In this document: piece after piece, positions 13,501 through 25,330 of the stretch
How positions within the stretch are numbered: the first letter of the stretch is position 1
How the letters are laid out: the number at the start of each line of letters is the position of its first letter
NCBI RefSeq assembly: GCF_035582795.1
Contig: NC_134370.1
Span: 49,029,501-49,093,500 of the forward strand
Direction: 5' to 3'
Length of the DNA: 64,000 nucleotides
Origin: Mycteria americana
Taxonomy: Eukaryota; Chordata; Aves; Ciconiiformes; Ciconiidae
Made by a program: the position numbers and the translations under genes
Notes under the pieces: model-generated
The model's database searches: none
What the model saw: only the letters and a program-made list of their open reading frames with translations
What the model was told of the DNA's origin: nothing

Positions 13501-15788
13501 GGGAAAGAGACACCAGGGGCAGACATGACCGAGGTCTGTCATATCATGACGAGTCCAGAGATGATAAATGAGGGGGTGATTACTCACTGCCTCTTGTTGT
13601 GTAAAAACTAGGGCCATCAAACGCATCCAGCAGCCAGCAGGTTCAAAGCAACCCAGAGGAGATGCTTCTCCATACGATTAAGCTGCAGAGCCCTTTGCCG
13701 TAGGGCAGGGTGATGCAGAAAGCTGAGGATGCCTTCAAAAAGCAATTCCTGGAAATGAAAGCCACCCAGGACACAATGAGCACCACCAGCTCATTTTGCT
13801 GGGTGCCTCAAGGAGTGCAGAAGTAACTTCTGTTCACCGAGGTCTTATGTTTTCTCCTGGCCATCTGCTCCAGCCAATGGTTGGGTTGCAAGAAACCCCA
13901 CCAGCAAGGTGGGTTTTGAGGCTCAGCTGGGGCACATCTGCTTGGCCGTGCTGAGACCGTGGTCCAAGACCTGGGGGCAGGTTGGCCAAGGATGGGCTAA
14001 GCCCTGAGCAGGGTCAGGAGCAGAGTCGGGAGCAGGGGAGGGTTATTTGCTGCTGGTGGAGTTGAGGGAAAGAGGATCTCCCCATTCCCGAGGTGGCCGG
14101 AGGGAGCTGGAGCCGCTGGGATTTCGCCCCAGCAGGAGGAATGACTCAGTAGGAGCCAGTCACAGGAGCAGCCACAAGGATCGGTTATCGGTGGAAAATC
14201 TGTCTCGTGAGGGCATCAAAGCAGCTCCTTGTATGCCAAAACAAAGGGGGAGGGAGAGGAAGAGAGAACAAAGAGCTGCTGTGCTGGGCGAGTACGGTTT
14301 TGTGGCCACCAGCCCCCAGCTGGAACGGTGCAGAAGGGGGTTGAAAGCCCTATGTCCTTCCACTTAAGGGCTGCTTCTGCCCATCCTAACAACCCAAGGG
14401 CTGGGTGAGCCGGGAGGGGAAGGTCTCGCTCTCTGACAGACCCACCGAAGTCAAGCTGGAGCCAGGCTACGTGTGTGTTATTCACCTTAAAACTATGTGA
14501 GTAAACAGAGAAGTCTCCTCTTCCTGGTCCCACCTCGGCAATTAAGCTGCGTTTCTGCAGGCTGGAAGAGACGAGCCCTGATCCACCCTGGCAGATAAAG
14601 GGGGTGGTCTTGCTCTCTCCTCTGGTGAGACCTCGAGCCAAACCACCCAGGAAAGGAAAAACGTGTAGCTCCAGTTAGTCCCCTGTGACGTCCCCTCCTG
14701 CGTGGAGCTCCTTGGAGACATCCCACTGGGAGGAAGGCAGCTCTTTCTCACCAGCTCTGATGTTTTTATTGCCTGTATCACACTCAGTTTTGGTCGCTCA
14801 GGAGCACGATGCTCACGACTTGCCATGTGGTGGTGGGCAGTGGAGCAAACCAGTAAGAGCCTGGCCAAGAGACCCAGCACCGGCCAGGAGGAAGAAGAAA
14901 TGATCTTTGCAAGAGAGAGACCTCCTGGCTAGCACAGCAAAAGCCTCTGAGCTCCAGGGGCTTGGTGTTCACCACCGCAGCTGTGAGTCCCATGAGATGC
15001 TGTGCCCTGACACCTTCCACCTCTGTCCTCGGGATTCCCACAGGAGCTCTTGGGAGGCCTCCAGGTCTGTGGCTCAGTGCTGCTGGCAGCAGCCAAGCAT
15101 GGCTCTTCTCTAGAAAACCTTCATCCCTCTTTGTGTCCTCTTCCCCGTCAGTGCCACATGCTGAGGATTCCCAGCGGAAGAGGAGAAACCACCCTGGACT
15201 GTCCTAGAGGAAAGAAAGCAACCTCCAGAGCGGGACCAAAGCCAGCCCAGAGCTGGGAAGCCTTGCAGAAGACTTTGAAGGGTTTCCAGCTCTCCTGAGA
15301 CAGCGGTTTCTGCAAGCAGAAGGGGAGAATAAAATGACCAAACTCACCACGAAGCCATGCGGCTTGCCTGTCCTCCCACACCGGGTAAAGGAGGGTCAGA
15401 GACGCTACAGCAATGCCATGCAAACACCCTGGAGAGGTGAACCCACCTCTGACCCCAGCCAGGGGGGGACCAAAAATGCTTTAAAGACCTTGGGAGCATC
15501 TCCGTGTCCCTGGGAGGCCTGTGCAGGCTGGACCGGTGGGAGGCAGCTCATGGGTTGATAGTGCGGGCTGGCCCCAATGAGCACCCAAGCACACAGATAT
15601 CAGACAGAACAGAGCCCAGGGGTTACAGAGTCTTGTAGCCATTTCCACACTGGGAACCACACAGAAATAAATCAATAAACCACTCCTGGGCTTTAGGTAT
15701 GTGCAGCAGCATATGTGCCACCCCCCTGCCACAGACACAACTCGGCATCCTCGGTGCTTGCTGCTGGAAAACCAACCAACCGCTTCCA
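4598..15788. other. Non-coding stretch with poly-G tract; no gene seen
   Basis: I find no recognisable exon. Visible landmarks are a run of 17 G at 6542-6558, a cluster of three TTATCT/GATAAG motifs at about 7,570-7,725, a (CCAT)n run near 11,855, and an isolated strong splice-acceptor-like sequence ending at 11,065. Frames of 60-200 codons occur throughout but look like chance frames in GC-rich DNA. Confidence 0.45.
6542..6558. repeat. Poly-G tract (17 G)
   Basis: A single uninterrupted run of 17 guanines sits after an A-rich segment. Runs like this are prone to length error in assemblies and can form quadruplex structures. Confidence 0.9.
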
Positions 15789-15829
15789 AACCAACCCAAC
15801 TCAACCCAACCCAACCCAACCCAACCCAA
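15789..15829. repeat. (CCCAA)n microsatellite
   Basis: About eight tandem CCCAA/TCAAC pentamers follow a less regular CCAAC segment. The unit is five bases and is not the vertebrate telomere unit CCCTAA. Confidence 0.85.
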
Positions 15830-18800
15830 AACCCAGTGAACCAGTCCCACCTCAAGGGTCTGCTGCGCTGCCTGCAGCCTGCACCAGAGTTGGAAACTGT
15901 ATGGAGTTGGAAATCAGCCCCTTTTTTTTCCCTCTTGCCAGCTGATCTTTCAGCCAGATCAATTCCCAGGCATCTTCACCCCCTAATCTCACCAATTATT
16001 GCCGGTGGAAGGCAAAGGGCAGGAGCAGATGGGCAAGGACAGGTTGGAGGTGGGAACAGGACAGATGGGTCTAGGATGGTCTGGAGCTACTGGGGAGCAG
16101 CTCCTGGGCTGGGGAGCATAATGCCCAGGCTGTTGGGGCCATATTCTGCCCGATCGACTTCTGCCTCCATCCCCATGTCCTGTGGTTCCTCTTTGGTGGC
16201 TCCGTGAGAGGTGCCGTCCCCTGTTTGCCCCGGCTGGGTAAGTCAGGCTGTTAGGGTGCAGAAGGCACCCGTGATCCTGCTGCTGGTTGGGAAGTGCCAG
16301 AGATGCTCCCACCTCCTCCATGCTCCTCCACCTGCCTTGCCAGAGGAGATACCACTGTCCCCAGTGCCCTGAAGGCAGCTGAGGAGCTGAAAAGCCTCCG
16401 GCCTGGCTGGCAAAGGCCACCTCCATCCTCCACGACCTCAGAGCCCATGGAGAAAGTAACCGGCTGCTTGCTCAGGACCCTTGCGAGCCCGTTTCTCCTT
16501 GCACTGGGCAGCAGTCCTGCCTGGGATGAAGGAGCCTCCATTCTCCGTGAGGACGTTTTGTGCTGTGTTGTGGGGTCTGGTCCAGGTACAGGGAGGATGT
16601 TCAGCTCCATCAGGTCCATGGAGAGGCTGGTGCCTCAGTTCACCCATCCTCTCCCAGCTCCTTTGACAGCAAAAAAAGCCCAGGGGCCATGCAAGCCAGA
16701 GCTGCCTCCTTAGTCATCGCATCAAGTTCATTTGTGGCTATAGGTGGCATTTCTGAGACAGCCAAACCACAAGTTTAGCAAGAAATGCAATCCCCAGTTG
16801 CTCTTGAGAGTGTGGAACGCATCAGAGAGGTCGAGGGTTTCTCTTTGGGAGCAAGCTGGGCGGGAGAGCGAGAAGAGGACGAAGGTCCACGTGTTGCTGA
16901 GGTTCAAACCGGGGTGACCTCAACCGGAGCGGAAAAAAAAGAAGAAGAAAAAAAAAGAGGTAAACAAATACGACAAAGAAACTGCAACTTCCTCAGGCTG
17001 ATCTCTTGCAAGGCTCGCCCAGAGTTACATCATGGTGCTCATTAGGCGCCGGCAGCAGGAGCCCACAGCCCCCGCCCAGCCAGCAGCCGGCTCTCGCAGC
17101 GCCCTCCCGGGACCCCCCAGCCCTCTGGGGTGCTTGCCCTGCTGCCTCTCATGCTTCCCCTGCCCGGGGGGCTGCAGCCGCAGCCGACTTGTGCAGGGGA
17201 TCCCACAGGTACCGGTCCTCACCTGATCCCTTGGGGACCCCAACGGAGAGACCCGGCTCCTTTGCCCCAGGGAGGCATGCACAGCCCCCCATAGCCCCCC
17301 ACAGCCTGGCCACTGGTGTACGCTGGTAACTGAGCCCCTTCCCCTCTGGGACAGCAGGTCCCTGGGGATGCGGGTTGCCGCAGGAGGCCCCCACACTGCT
17401 CTCTCTGGTGGAGAGCTTGGCACCGCGGCAGCTCCCGAGCATCACCGTGACCCTAAACCACTGACATGGAGAGTGCTGTGGGATAAGCGATGGCAGCTGG
17501 AAGAGCCTTCAAAGGTCTGCACCTGCAAAGGATGCAGTTTCTTAGCTCGCTGCCAGCCTCCCTGGCAGCTACGGCTCCAGAGCCCTCCGGGGTGTAGAGG
17601 GAAGGGGCTGGGCAGCACTGTCCCCAGGGACACGGGGACCCCCTGGCCAGCAGCCAGGCCAGGAGGGAATGGCACCCCAATCTCAGCAGGCTCCTGCAAG
17701 CGAACAGCCATCACAGCCACGCCAGCGAGGCCAGCTTCCCAAAAAGCTGGAAAGCCTGCAACCTGTTGTCCCTGCCCGGCCCCTAAATCAGCCCAGCTTG
17801 GGTGCGGGAGCAGCCCGATGCCATGCCAGCCGATGAAGGGTTACTGAGGTGCCCTGCCCTGTGCCAGCTGCGTGATGGTAGGAACTGGGGCCAAACTGGC
17901 GGGCAGGGGGATAAAAGACCGGAGTGGTACTGGGGGCAGCACTGGGGGAGGATGGGGAGGTGGCTCCATTGACTTGCAGGGTGCAGCGGAGGAGGGGCAG
18001 GGTGACGGACTGAGCTCTGCAGGGGCTTGTCCCCCCTGGCTGGGGGCTCAGGGCTTTGGGAGGCTGTGCTGGCCAGGCTGCTCCCTGCTATGGGAGGAGG
18101 AGAGGGGTCTCCTGCTCTCTGGGGGCTTTGGGAGACAAGCTCTGGTGCCATCCCCGGAGGGACACCGAGCTGGTACATGGGAGAGCGGTGGGAGCAGGTC
18201 CTGCAGAGGGACCTGGCTTGATTTTGGAGCCCTGGCAGGTGTGCGGGGTGCTCGGGCATGGGCCTGGCTTCTACGTGTGGGTGCTCATCCTGGTGCTCCC
18301 GTGGCTGGGAGCTGCACACCCGCTGCTAGCCGGAGCAGAGGGCAGCTCGCCAGCTTCCTGGGGCTCACTTGTTGACACATCCAAGCCTTTTTCAAGACCA
18401 CAGATCTATTCCTCACCACGAAGCACTGAGCAAGGTAGTTTCCCTGCCCTGCCTGCTCCCCTCTTCTTCTTCCAAAACAGCCTTTGGGGAATGCTGGGGG
18501 TGTCCCCAGAGGTGATGGGAGCTGGGTGCCCAGGGAACAAACCTGGGCAGGGGTCTGCACCTCTGGGCTGGAAGGGCAGGATGAGGAGGTGGCAAAAGGA
18601 GGGGAAGCTCACAGGGGAACCCCGGCCCGGTGATCTCTGCTCCTGGGCGTGGGATTCCTGCGAAAGCCCTTTTCTCACAGCTTGGGGTGCGATGCCTCTG
18701 GTGCATGCCCTGGTGCTGGGGAAAAGCCATGCCATGGGGCTGCTTTGAATATGTAATGGGTCGCAGGGTTTGGGGTTGTTTCCTTCCCGCAGGCAGGGAC

Positions 18801-21800
18801 TGTGTGAGCCATCCCCGCGGAGCCCGTGTCCTGCCCTCCAAAAGAGCAGGCTGCCCCAGCCCCGGGACTTCCTGCAGTCAGACCATCCAAACATGCCGAG
18901 GCCAAGCAAGACCAGCTGCTGGCCTTCAGCGCCAGAGCCAGGGGCTTTCAAGCCCATGGCATGATGCAAGAGTGATTTTCCTCGGCTCCTGATGAGGCTT
19001 TGGATGGGTTTCAGAAGCCTGTGAGCCACTCCAAGGGGCGAGCGGCGGCTCAGCTGCTCCAGCCGCCTCCCGGGACTTGCCTGGGAACATCCCGGCGGGA
19101 GGATTTTGGGCACGGCCCCGAAGCAGGGTGCTTGGCAGCCTCACCCCATCACAGATGCGGTGGGGCTCCTGCCAGTGCCACTCCAGGAAGCCTCCCCTCC
19201 ACCGAGGGTGCGGGGAGCTGTCAAGAGCCCTAATTCATCGCCTCCCCAACCGCCAAATGGTGGCTTTGTTTTTGCACTCGAGAAAGAAAAGAATAAAGCA
19301 GGGGAGAGGCTGTGTTTTGCAGGACTATAAAATAATCCCACTGCAAGCTCCATCACCCAGGGAAAGGTGGCAGCAGCAGGACCAGGCGCCCTGGGGACTG
19401 CTCGGCTTCTCTCTCCCTGTGTCCTCCCCAAGGGTTTCGCAGGGCGAAGCCTCCCGCGCTGGGAAACAAAAGCAGAAAGAAACACCAGGGCTTGCTTTTT
19501 TTTTTTTTTTTTTTTTTAAGTGGAGGAATGGCGTGTGAATGCAGAAGCAATAATTCAAGTAGGGACACAGAGCTGGAGAGCTTTCAGCTCCCAAACTGTA
19601 CCCTAGCCTCAGCAGTTTGCTTTGTGCCGCTCATTCATCCACAGGGTTATTTCTGTTCCCCCCCTGCCCCGGGAGAACAGGATTCGTTTTGTTTTCAAAG
19701 TCCCTTTGGGAGCAGCTTGCTGAGGATATGGTTTAGCAGAGAAAAGCCCTCTTGGCCGGTCGGGTTTGCTCCCACCCTGTCTGGGGCAGAGAAGCAATGG
19801 CAATTCCACTGCCATCACGTAGGTGTTGCCCATCTTCTGGGTGGGAAGGTGATGTTTTATGTCCCTTGGGAATTTATACCCACTCCGCTGTTGCTGGGGT
19901 TTGGATATCTCATTATCTAAGGATAATTATCTAGAGATAATGAGATACCTACATCTATGATTTACTGGGTCTTGTCTTTATTGCTTTCCTGGGGCAGTGA
20001 GTTGTGCAGATTGTTTTATTTTATTTACAAATAACTGGAGGCCCTGATGTGATGTAAATCAAAGTTTTGAAGGAGACAAAACTGGCACAATGTTGGGCAA
20101 GCAACCGGACCTGCCTGTGCCTTATTTTGTCCTTAAATCATCCTGAAAGGTCATCTCACCGTGGGTGGAAGGAGCTCCAGAACAAGGAGGGGTGGGAGAA
20201 GTGGTAAAGTTGTCCCGTGCCACCAAACAACCCCCCTGGCGCATTTCCAAAAACTCCTAGCCCTCAGAGCACGGGGTCTGACCTCCAGAACCGAGAGAGA
20301 TGTAGGAGTGGGTGCCTCGGAGGATGCTTGGGTCTCCTCCCCACAAAGCCAGCACTCGCCAGGGACTTGGAGAGAGCCAGCAGCTCTCAAGCCTTCAACC
20401 CCATCTTGGCACTGAAAGAAACGTGCGGGAGGGGGAAACCCTGACCTTTCTCTCTTCTCGGTAAGTGTATTTTAAATTCAAGTGCCCTGGAAGCTGTTGG
20501 GAGCCCTCCTTCATAACCCTCCATCCTCCTCTCTCCGGCTCCCCGGCCACCGCTCCATCCCTTCATCCCTGTTTTCCTTCACTGGCCAGTGTGATGTGAG
20601 ACCCAGCCCCTCTCCTCTGGCCAGGCTGAGCATGGGGAACAGGGAAAGTGTAAATTAAGACCGTCTGTACAGCTCTCTTTCTCCAATTAGCTCAATAATT
20701 AGAGCCTCATCAAGGACGTTGCTGCCTCCAAGGATATCTCCAAGGCGAGAGCTGCTAACGAGGCTGGGAAGTCCCGGACCCGGACGGGAGCCCTGGCTGC
20801 GGTGGGATGGGGTTAAAGACACCTCTTGTCTCCTTGGGCAAAGCGATGGGTGCCAGTGTCCCAAATTCCCCACAGCACCCAGGGGATTGGCCTTCATCCC
20901 ATATGGGATGCGCTCCGGATGCAGAAGAGGACCCTGTCACGCGCTCCCCTCGATAAACAGCTCCCGAGCCAAAAAAGCTATCGCGTCCTGCGGCAGGGGA
21001 GGCCGCGCAGCTGCACAAACCAAAACGTCACCCTGGAGCCTCCCAGGCTGCCGCAGCCCCGCTCCTGGCAGGGGGAGCTGCCCCGGGCAGGGCAGGCAGC
21101 TGCCAGTGGCGGAGACCCCGGCCGCGGGGCAAACCGCCTGCTGCCTTCCCACGCCTGCTTCAGTTGACACCGAGTAGGAATCAAAGAAATTTCCTGGAAA
21201 CCCCCTCGGGCTCTTGAGAAAACCGGGGACAACTGCTGCTGAGACCCTAAAATGGTGGCAAGCTCCTCTGCAGACCCCACGGCTGCTTCCCGGCATCCCC
21301 CATGAAAGCATCCGCAGGTTCACCGGTCTGGCAGGCATCTCTCGTTCTTGGGCCTCGTTTGGATAATTTGGGGGTTGCTGGATGATTTGAGGAGGTGAGG
21401 GGGATTTTCTCATCACCACATAAGCAGCCAGTCCCACTCCAAAGCCTGCCCAGGCACTAGGAGCAAACCTGAGGCCTTTTTGGAAGGGTGCTGTATTTAA
21501 AAACTTGGTAGCTGTGGTGTTTGTGGGCGGTGGATGACCTTTAAATCTTACCTCTCCTTGTTGCCAACAGATCAGCTAAAGCCTACCAGCCTCCAGAAGC
21601 TAAAGCACAACTTTATGGGGAAGCAAACAGAAGAGAAGAGGAAAAAGAAGAGGCAAAAGTAATAAAGGCAAGATGCTCCTGGACCGATCTGCCACGGGAA
21701 GAGGAGATGGGCAGCGATCTGTCCCCTGGCCAGGTCTTTGCCGTGTCTGGGAGCCGGGTACCCCAGAGCCACCCCCCACCCACCCTTCCCCATCACTTGG

Positions 21801-22500
21801 ACCCCTGGCCTGAATCACTCTGGGTACTGCCCTCCTAAAGGGTTAACTCCCCCTGAGGGGCTTAATTAGCACCAGGACAAATTGGGGAGCACAAGCTGGG
21901 ACAAGAACTGACCCTTTTTGGGGTACGGGAGGAGTGGCATGGCTGGGGAGCAGCAATGACTTGAACTCAAGGAGCCCTGGAGGGGGGAGCCTGATGCACA
22001 AGCTCCCACCCTGAGCCCCCTCGTGCCCGTGCCTGCAAGGGGTGAACCCCAGGAATGGGTGCCCCACCTCAGGCACAGCATTTGGGGACCCATCCTGGGA
22101 GCCAGTGCGCTGGAGGCAGCGGCAATCTGAAGCTAGCAGGTTTCCTGAGCGCTGGGAGGGAGCCCGAACACGGCAAACCACAGATCAAATCGCCCGATGA
22201 ACCCGAAGATAGACGCCATCGCTGCCGAGGCTGAGAAGCCTCAAAAAGAAAATTGAAAACCACACAGCCAAAATTTGACTAATTCAGTCAAACCCTCACC
22301 TCCCCAGGCTCACATCAACCCCACAGGTCTGCCTGTGCTGCTCCCCATCAACCCGGTCCCCGAGCCTCCGGGGTGCTCGCCCACCGCAGAGGATGCTGGT
22401 GGCTGGAGGGGCAAAGAGTTTCAGCCATGCCCTGGGTGCATCAGAGCTGGGAATCCCCACCCGCCTTTCCCCAAAGGCCATTTTCCCAAGTGCTTATGTC
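15830..22500. other. Non-coding stretch; no gene seen
   Basis: No exon of a known family is visible on either strand. The stretch contains a purine run near 16,930-16,960, a poly-T run at about 19,496-19,517 and the GATA palindrome at 19,906-19,947. Long open frames around 17-19 kb are GC-driven and lack protein-like composition. Confidence 0.45.
19906..19947. repeat. Perfect 13-bp inverted repeat rich in GATA motifs
   Basis: The arms TATCTCATTATCT (19906-19918) and AGATAATGAGATA (19935-19947) are exact reverse complements around a 16-base spacer. The spacer itself contains the palindrome GATAATTATC. Several GATA/TATC cores fall within about 42 bases. Confidence 0.85.
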
Positions 22501-24130
22501 TTAAAAAATTTAAAATAAATAAATAAATAAAAACAACAAAAAACCCCAGTGGTTTCTTTTGGGGCTGGTGTCTACTGCGCTCATGGTGCCAGCAGGTTTG
22601 ATGCCTCAGCAAGGAGCAAGTTTGTCGTAGCTCAGCCGATTTCAGTTGCTAATGAAGAGATGAATCACGCAGGAAGTAGAGAGAGAAGGAAACTGACAGC
22701 AAAAAGAAGAAAACAGAGCAGGTATTTGCTTAGAGGACAGGTAGAACCCCCTCTCTCTGCTCTAGAGAAATGTAAGGCTGAGTTATTTCAAGAGGGAGAT
22801 TATATGGGAAATAATGTGTGTTTTAGAATAAGTCATCATAAAAACAAAACATCCTCTAGAAATTAGAGGAGGCTGCTGTGAAAACCTTGTGCCACACGTC
22901 ACAGCGTTTAAAAGTCTTTTTAGGAGGAAAAGGTTATTACAGAAATTACAGATTAAAAAAAAAAAGCCCCATCAGACCGAAAACTGGGGAGAAGATTTTG
23001 GTGAGATTTAGTTTTAAGAGTTCAGCTGAATAACTGGCAGTGGAGATGTGTCCAAATATGGATGAGGAAGGGTGTTTCTGGCATAAAGTTAAGCAAGTGT
23101 ATTAACCAGCTCAAGCTTAAAGGGATTATCTGCCACGTCAAGTGAATTGCAATTCTGTCCAGCAAGGTAAAAATTAACACTGATTTTTTTTAATGACCCT
23201 AACTCCAAATAATAAGCTTTACTATCCTCCCATTTCCTCATTTTAATCTATAATAACTATTATGTATTACACACTAATATATAACATCTAATAATTAAAT
23301 ATATAATAATTCTTATATAATTGCATTACAATTTGACCAAAGAAAATATTACAGCAGCACATGATCGATGAACTCCAGACAAAGCAATCATGTGTAAACA
23401 TCAGAGCTAAGGGACTGGAAATTCAGAGCCGGCTCCTCCCAGCTACTTATTTTCTTTGCAGGAATCAACTGCTGCTGCCACAAAACTGCTATAAATTAAA
23501 TAAAGCCGTAAGGGGAAAATAATGGTTGTGAGGCCAAGGAGAGAAGAATTCAAACACTGGCTTCTTGGTCTTTGTTCAATAAGGTCCTTAATCACCTGTA
23601 TTAATAATTAGGCACATTCCTCAGCCCTGTACTGAACTGGGGCCAAAAAGAGTGTGAGCGGCTTCATAAACCTCGGTGAGCTGGGGCTGGGGCGGATCCC
23701 TCACCGAAATAATCCATATAGCCCGCTCCCCATCAATAATCATTGCATTGCCTTTGCGTTCTCTTGGGAAACCTCCAAGGGAACTATTTTCCTCCCCTCT
23801 CTCCTGCCACCTGCCATCAGAAGATGCTTGGAGGTTTCGGTTTCCAATAAAATCATGCTCAGATGACAGTGTTTTGAGGCACCTCCATGCTGCACAAGGA
23901 GCAACTTGGACTATATTGGAAGAAAAGGCTATTTGAAAAGTAGAATTCTTTATTTCGCTCTCCTGGTGGTTGCTGAGCCTCTGCCACCACTTTACTCCAT
24001 GACCTTGGGCAACTCACTTAATCTTGCAGCATCTGTGTCACTGGGTTAATCGTATTTACGGGCCTTTTATGAGGGTTAATTATTAGTTGGGGAATGTTTG
24101 CGTGGACCTTTCCAGATGTGACTCCTTGGA
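22501..24130. other. AT-rich non-coding segment
   Basis: Base composition shifts abruptly to AT-rich. It starts with an (AAAT)n-like run at 22,505-22,540 and has a core at about 23,160-23,345 made mostly of A and T. No coding exon is visible. In a GC-rich region such a block could be an old repeat remnant, an attachment region or conserved regulatory DNA; sequence alone does not decide. Confidence 0.5.
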
Positions 24131-24459
24131 TCAATGCTAAATGTTAATGCCGGCAAACAGACTTGGGGCTCGACCCTTTGTGCTGTGTGGGGGTCCACTG
24201 TGCAGGGGGGTTTAAATCCAGGAGGAGAGTCTTTTCTTTGGGGTGGGGAGGGACTGTGAGGGGGGCTACGAAACCATCCCCAGCCCACCCCAGACCGTCA
24301 GTGGATCCCTCAGCTTCCCCCTGTCCCTGCATACGAGGTGGGAAAGCTCTTGTGGGCGGATGGACAGACTCGTGCCTGGCCAGACCCGGACCCTGCAGCT
24401 GCGTCCACGCCTGCATCCGGCTCCCGATCGTGGCGGGCTGAGGCTGGGGGGGCATCCCT

Positions 24460-24775
24460 GTGCCGGGGCTCCTCTGCAAAGAGGGGTCTCCCTGTAACGG
24501 GGCTACTCTTTAACAGGGGCTCCTCGCGATGCAGGGACTGCCTGCAGTGGGGGCTCCCCTTAATGGGGGCTCCTCCCTAATGGGGACTGCCTGCAATGGG
24601 GGCTCCTCCCTAATGGGGGCTCCGTACGATGCGGGCTCCCCTTAAGGGGTCTTCCCCCCAGCGCAGGCTCCCCATACGGCTACTCCTCCATAACGGGGTC
24701 TTGCTGCAACGCGGACCCTTCCATAACAGGGGCTCCCCGCTGCGGGAGTTCCCCATAACGGGGGGGATTACCCTG
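24460..24775. repeat. Degenerate ~20-bp GGGGCTCC tandem repeat
   Basis: Units of the form GGGGCTCC-(CT-rich)-TAAYG recur about every 18-22 bases, for example 'ctccctaatgggggctcc'. There are roughly 15 diverged copies. The array ends where the CpG island of C15orf39 begins. Confidence 0.8.
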
Positions 24776-24779
24776 TACC

Positions 24780-25330
24780 GGGGGCCTCCGCTCCGAGCGC
24801 GCCGGGCAGAGCGGGGCCGAGCCCCGACCAGCTCAGCGCACATGTGGCGGGCTGGGCTGGGCTGGGCTGGGCTGTCCCATCCCGTCCCGTCCCGTCCCCT
24901 CCTCCGGCCGGCCCACACGCACACGCAGCCCTCCCTCCTCCTCCTCCTCCTTCTCCTCCTCCTCCTCCTCCTCCTCCCACTTCCTCCGCACAATGCAGGC
25001 TGCCGGCCGAGCGGGGCAGCGGCAGCCCGCGCCCCCCCGCCGCCGAGCCCCCCGCCCGGCCCCGTAGAGATGCTCCGGGGGAGGCACCGCGCCGCCGCCG
25101 CAGGTGAGTGCGGGGCCGGATCCGGCCCCCGCTGCGCGGTGGCCGTGGGGGAGGACAGCGGGGACGTGCCGGAGCCGGCGGGATGCGGGGCGGCAGCCGG
25201 GGCTCCGGCCCGAGCCGAGCCGGGGGGGTCGGGGGGCGCCGGGGGCCCCGGCCCGCTGCCTCGCGCCGTACCCCGCTTGCCTGAGAGCTCCCCTCGGAGG
25301 GCAGAGCTCCCGGCCAGGGGCATACGCTGC
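24780..25330 (+). promoter_or_regulatory. C15orf39: CpG-island promoter of C15orf39
   Basis: Dense CpG and GC boxes surround a non-coding first exon whose donor is at 25103/25104. Within the core lie GGGCT pentamers (about 24,853-24,873), CCCGT pentamers (about 24,884-24,899) and a nearly pure (TCC)n pyrimidine tract (about 24,928-24,978), which on the other strand is a purine tract able to form triplex DNA. No TATA box is evident. Assignment to C15orf39 rests on position, orientation and the matching acceptor at 30298/30299. Confidence 0.6.
24980..25103 (+). other. C15orf39: Non-coding first exon of C15orf39 (5' end approximate)
   Basis: The 3' boundary GCCGCCGCCGCAG|GTGAGT at 25103 is a textbook donor. 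The transcription start is unknown; the left limit is a guess. Two upstream ATGs lie here. The one at 24993 opens a 24-codon frame ending at 25067. The one at 25070 stays open through the splice into exon 2 and overlaps the main coding frame. Confidence 0.45.

Noticed and set aside
15789-15829. Interstitial telomere repeat
   Set aside because: The unit is CCCAA (five bases), not CCCTAA; it is an ordinary microsatellite.
22549-22866. Lys/Arg-rich 105-codon frame
   Set aside because: It lies in AT-rich non-coding sequence with a purine-rich strand bias; no homology recognised.
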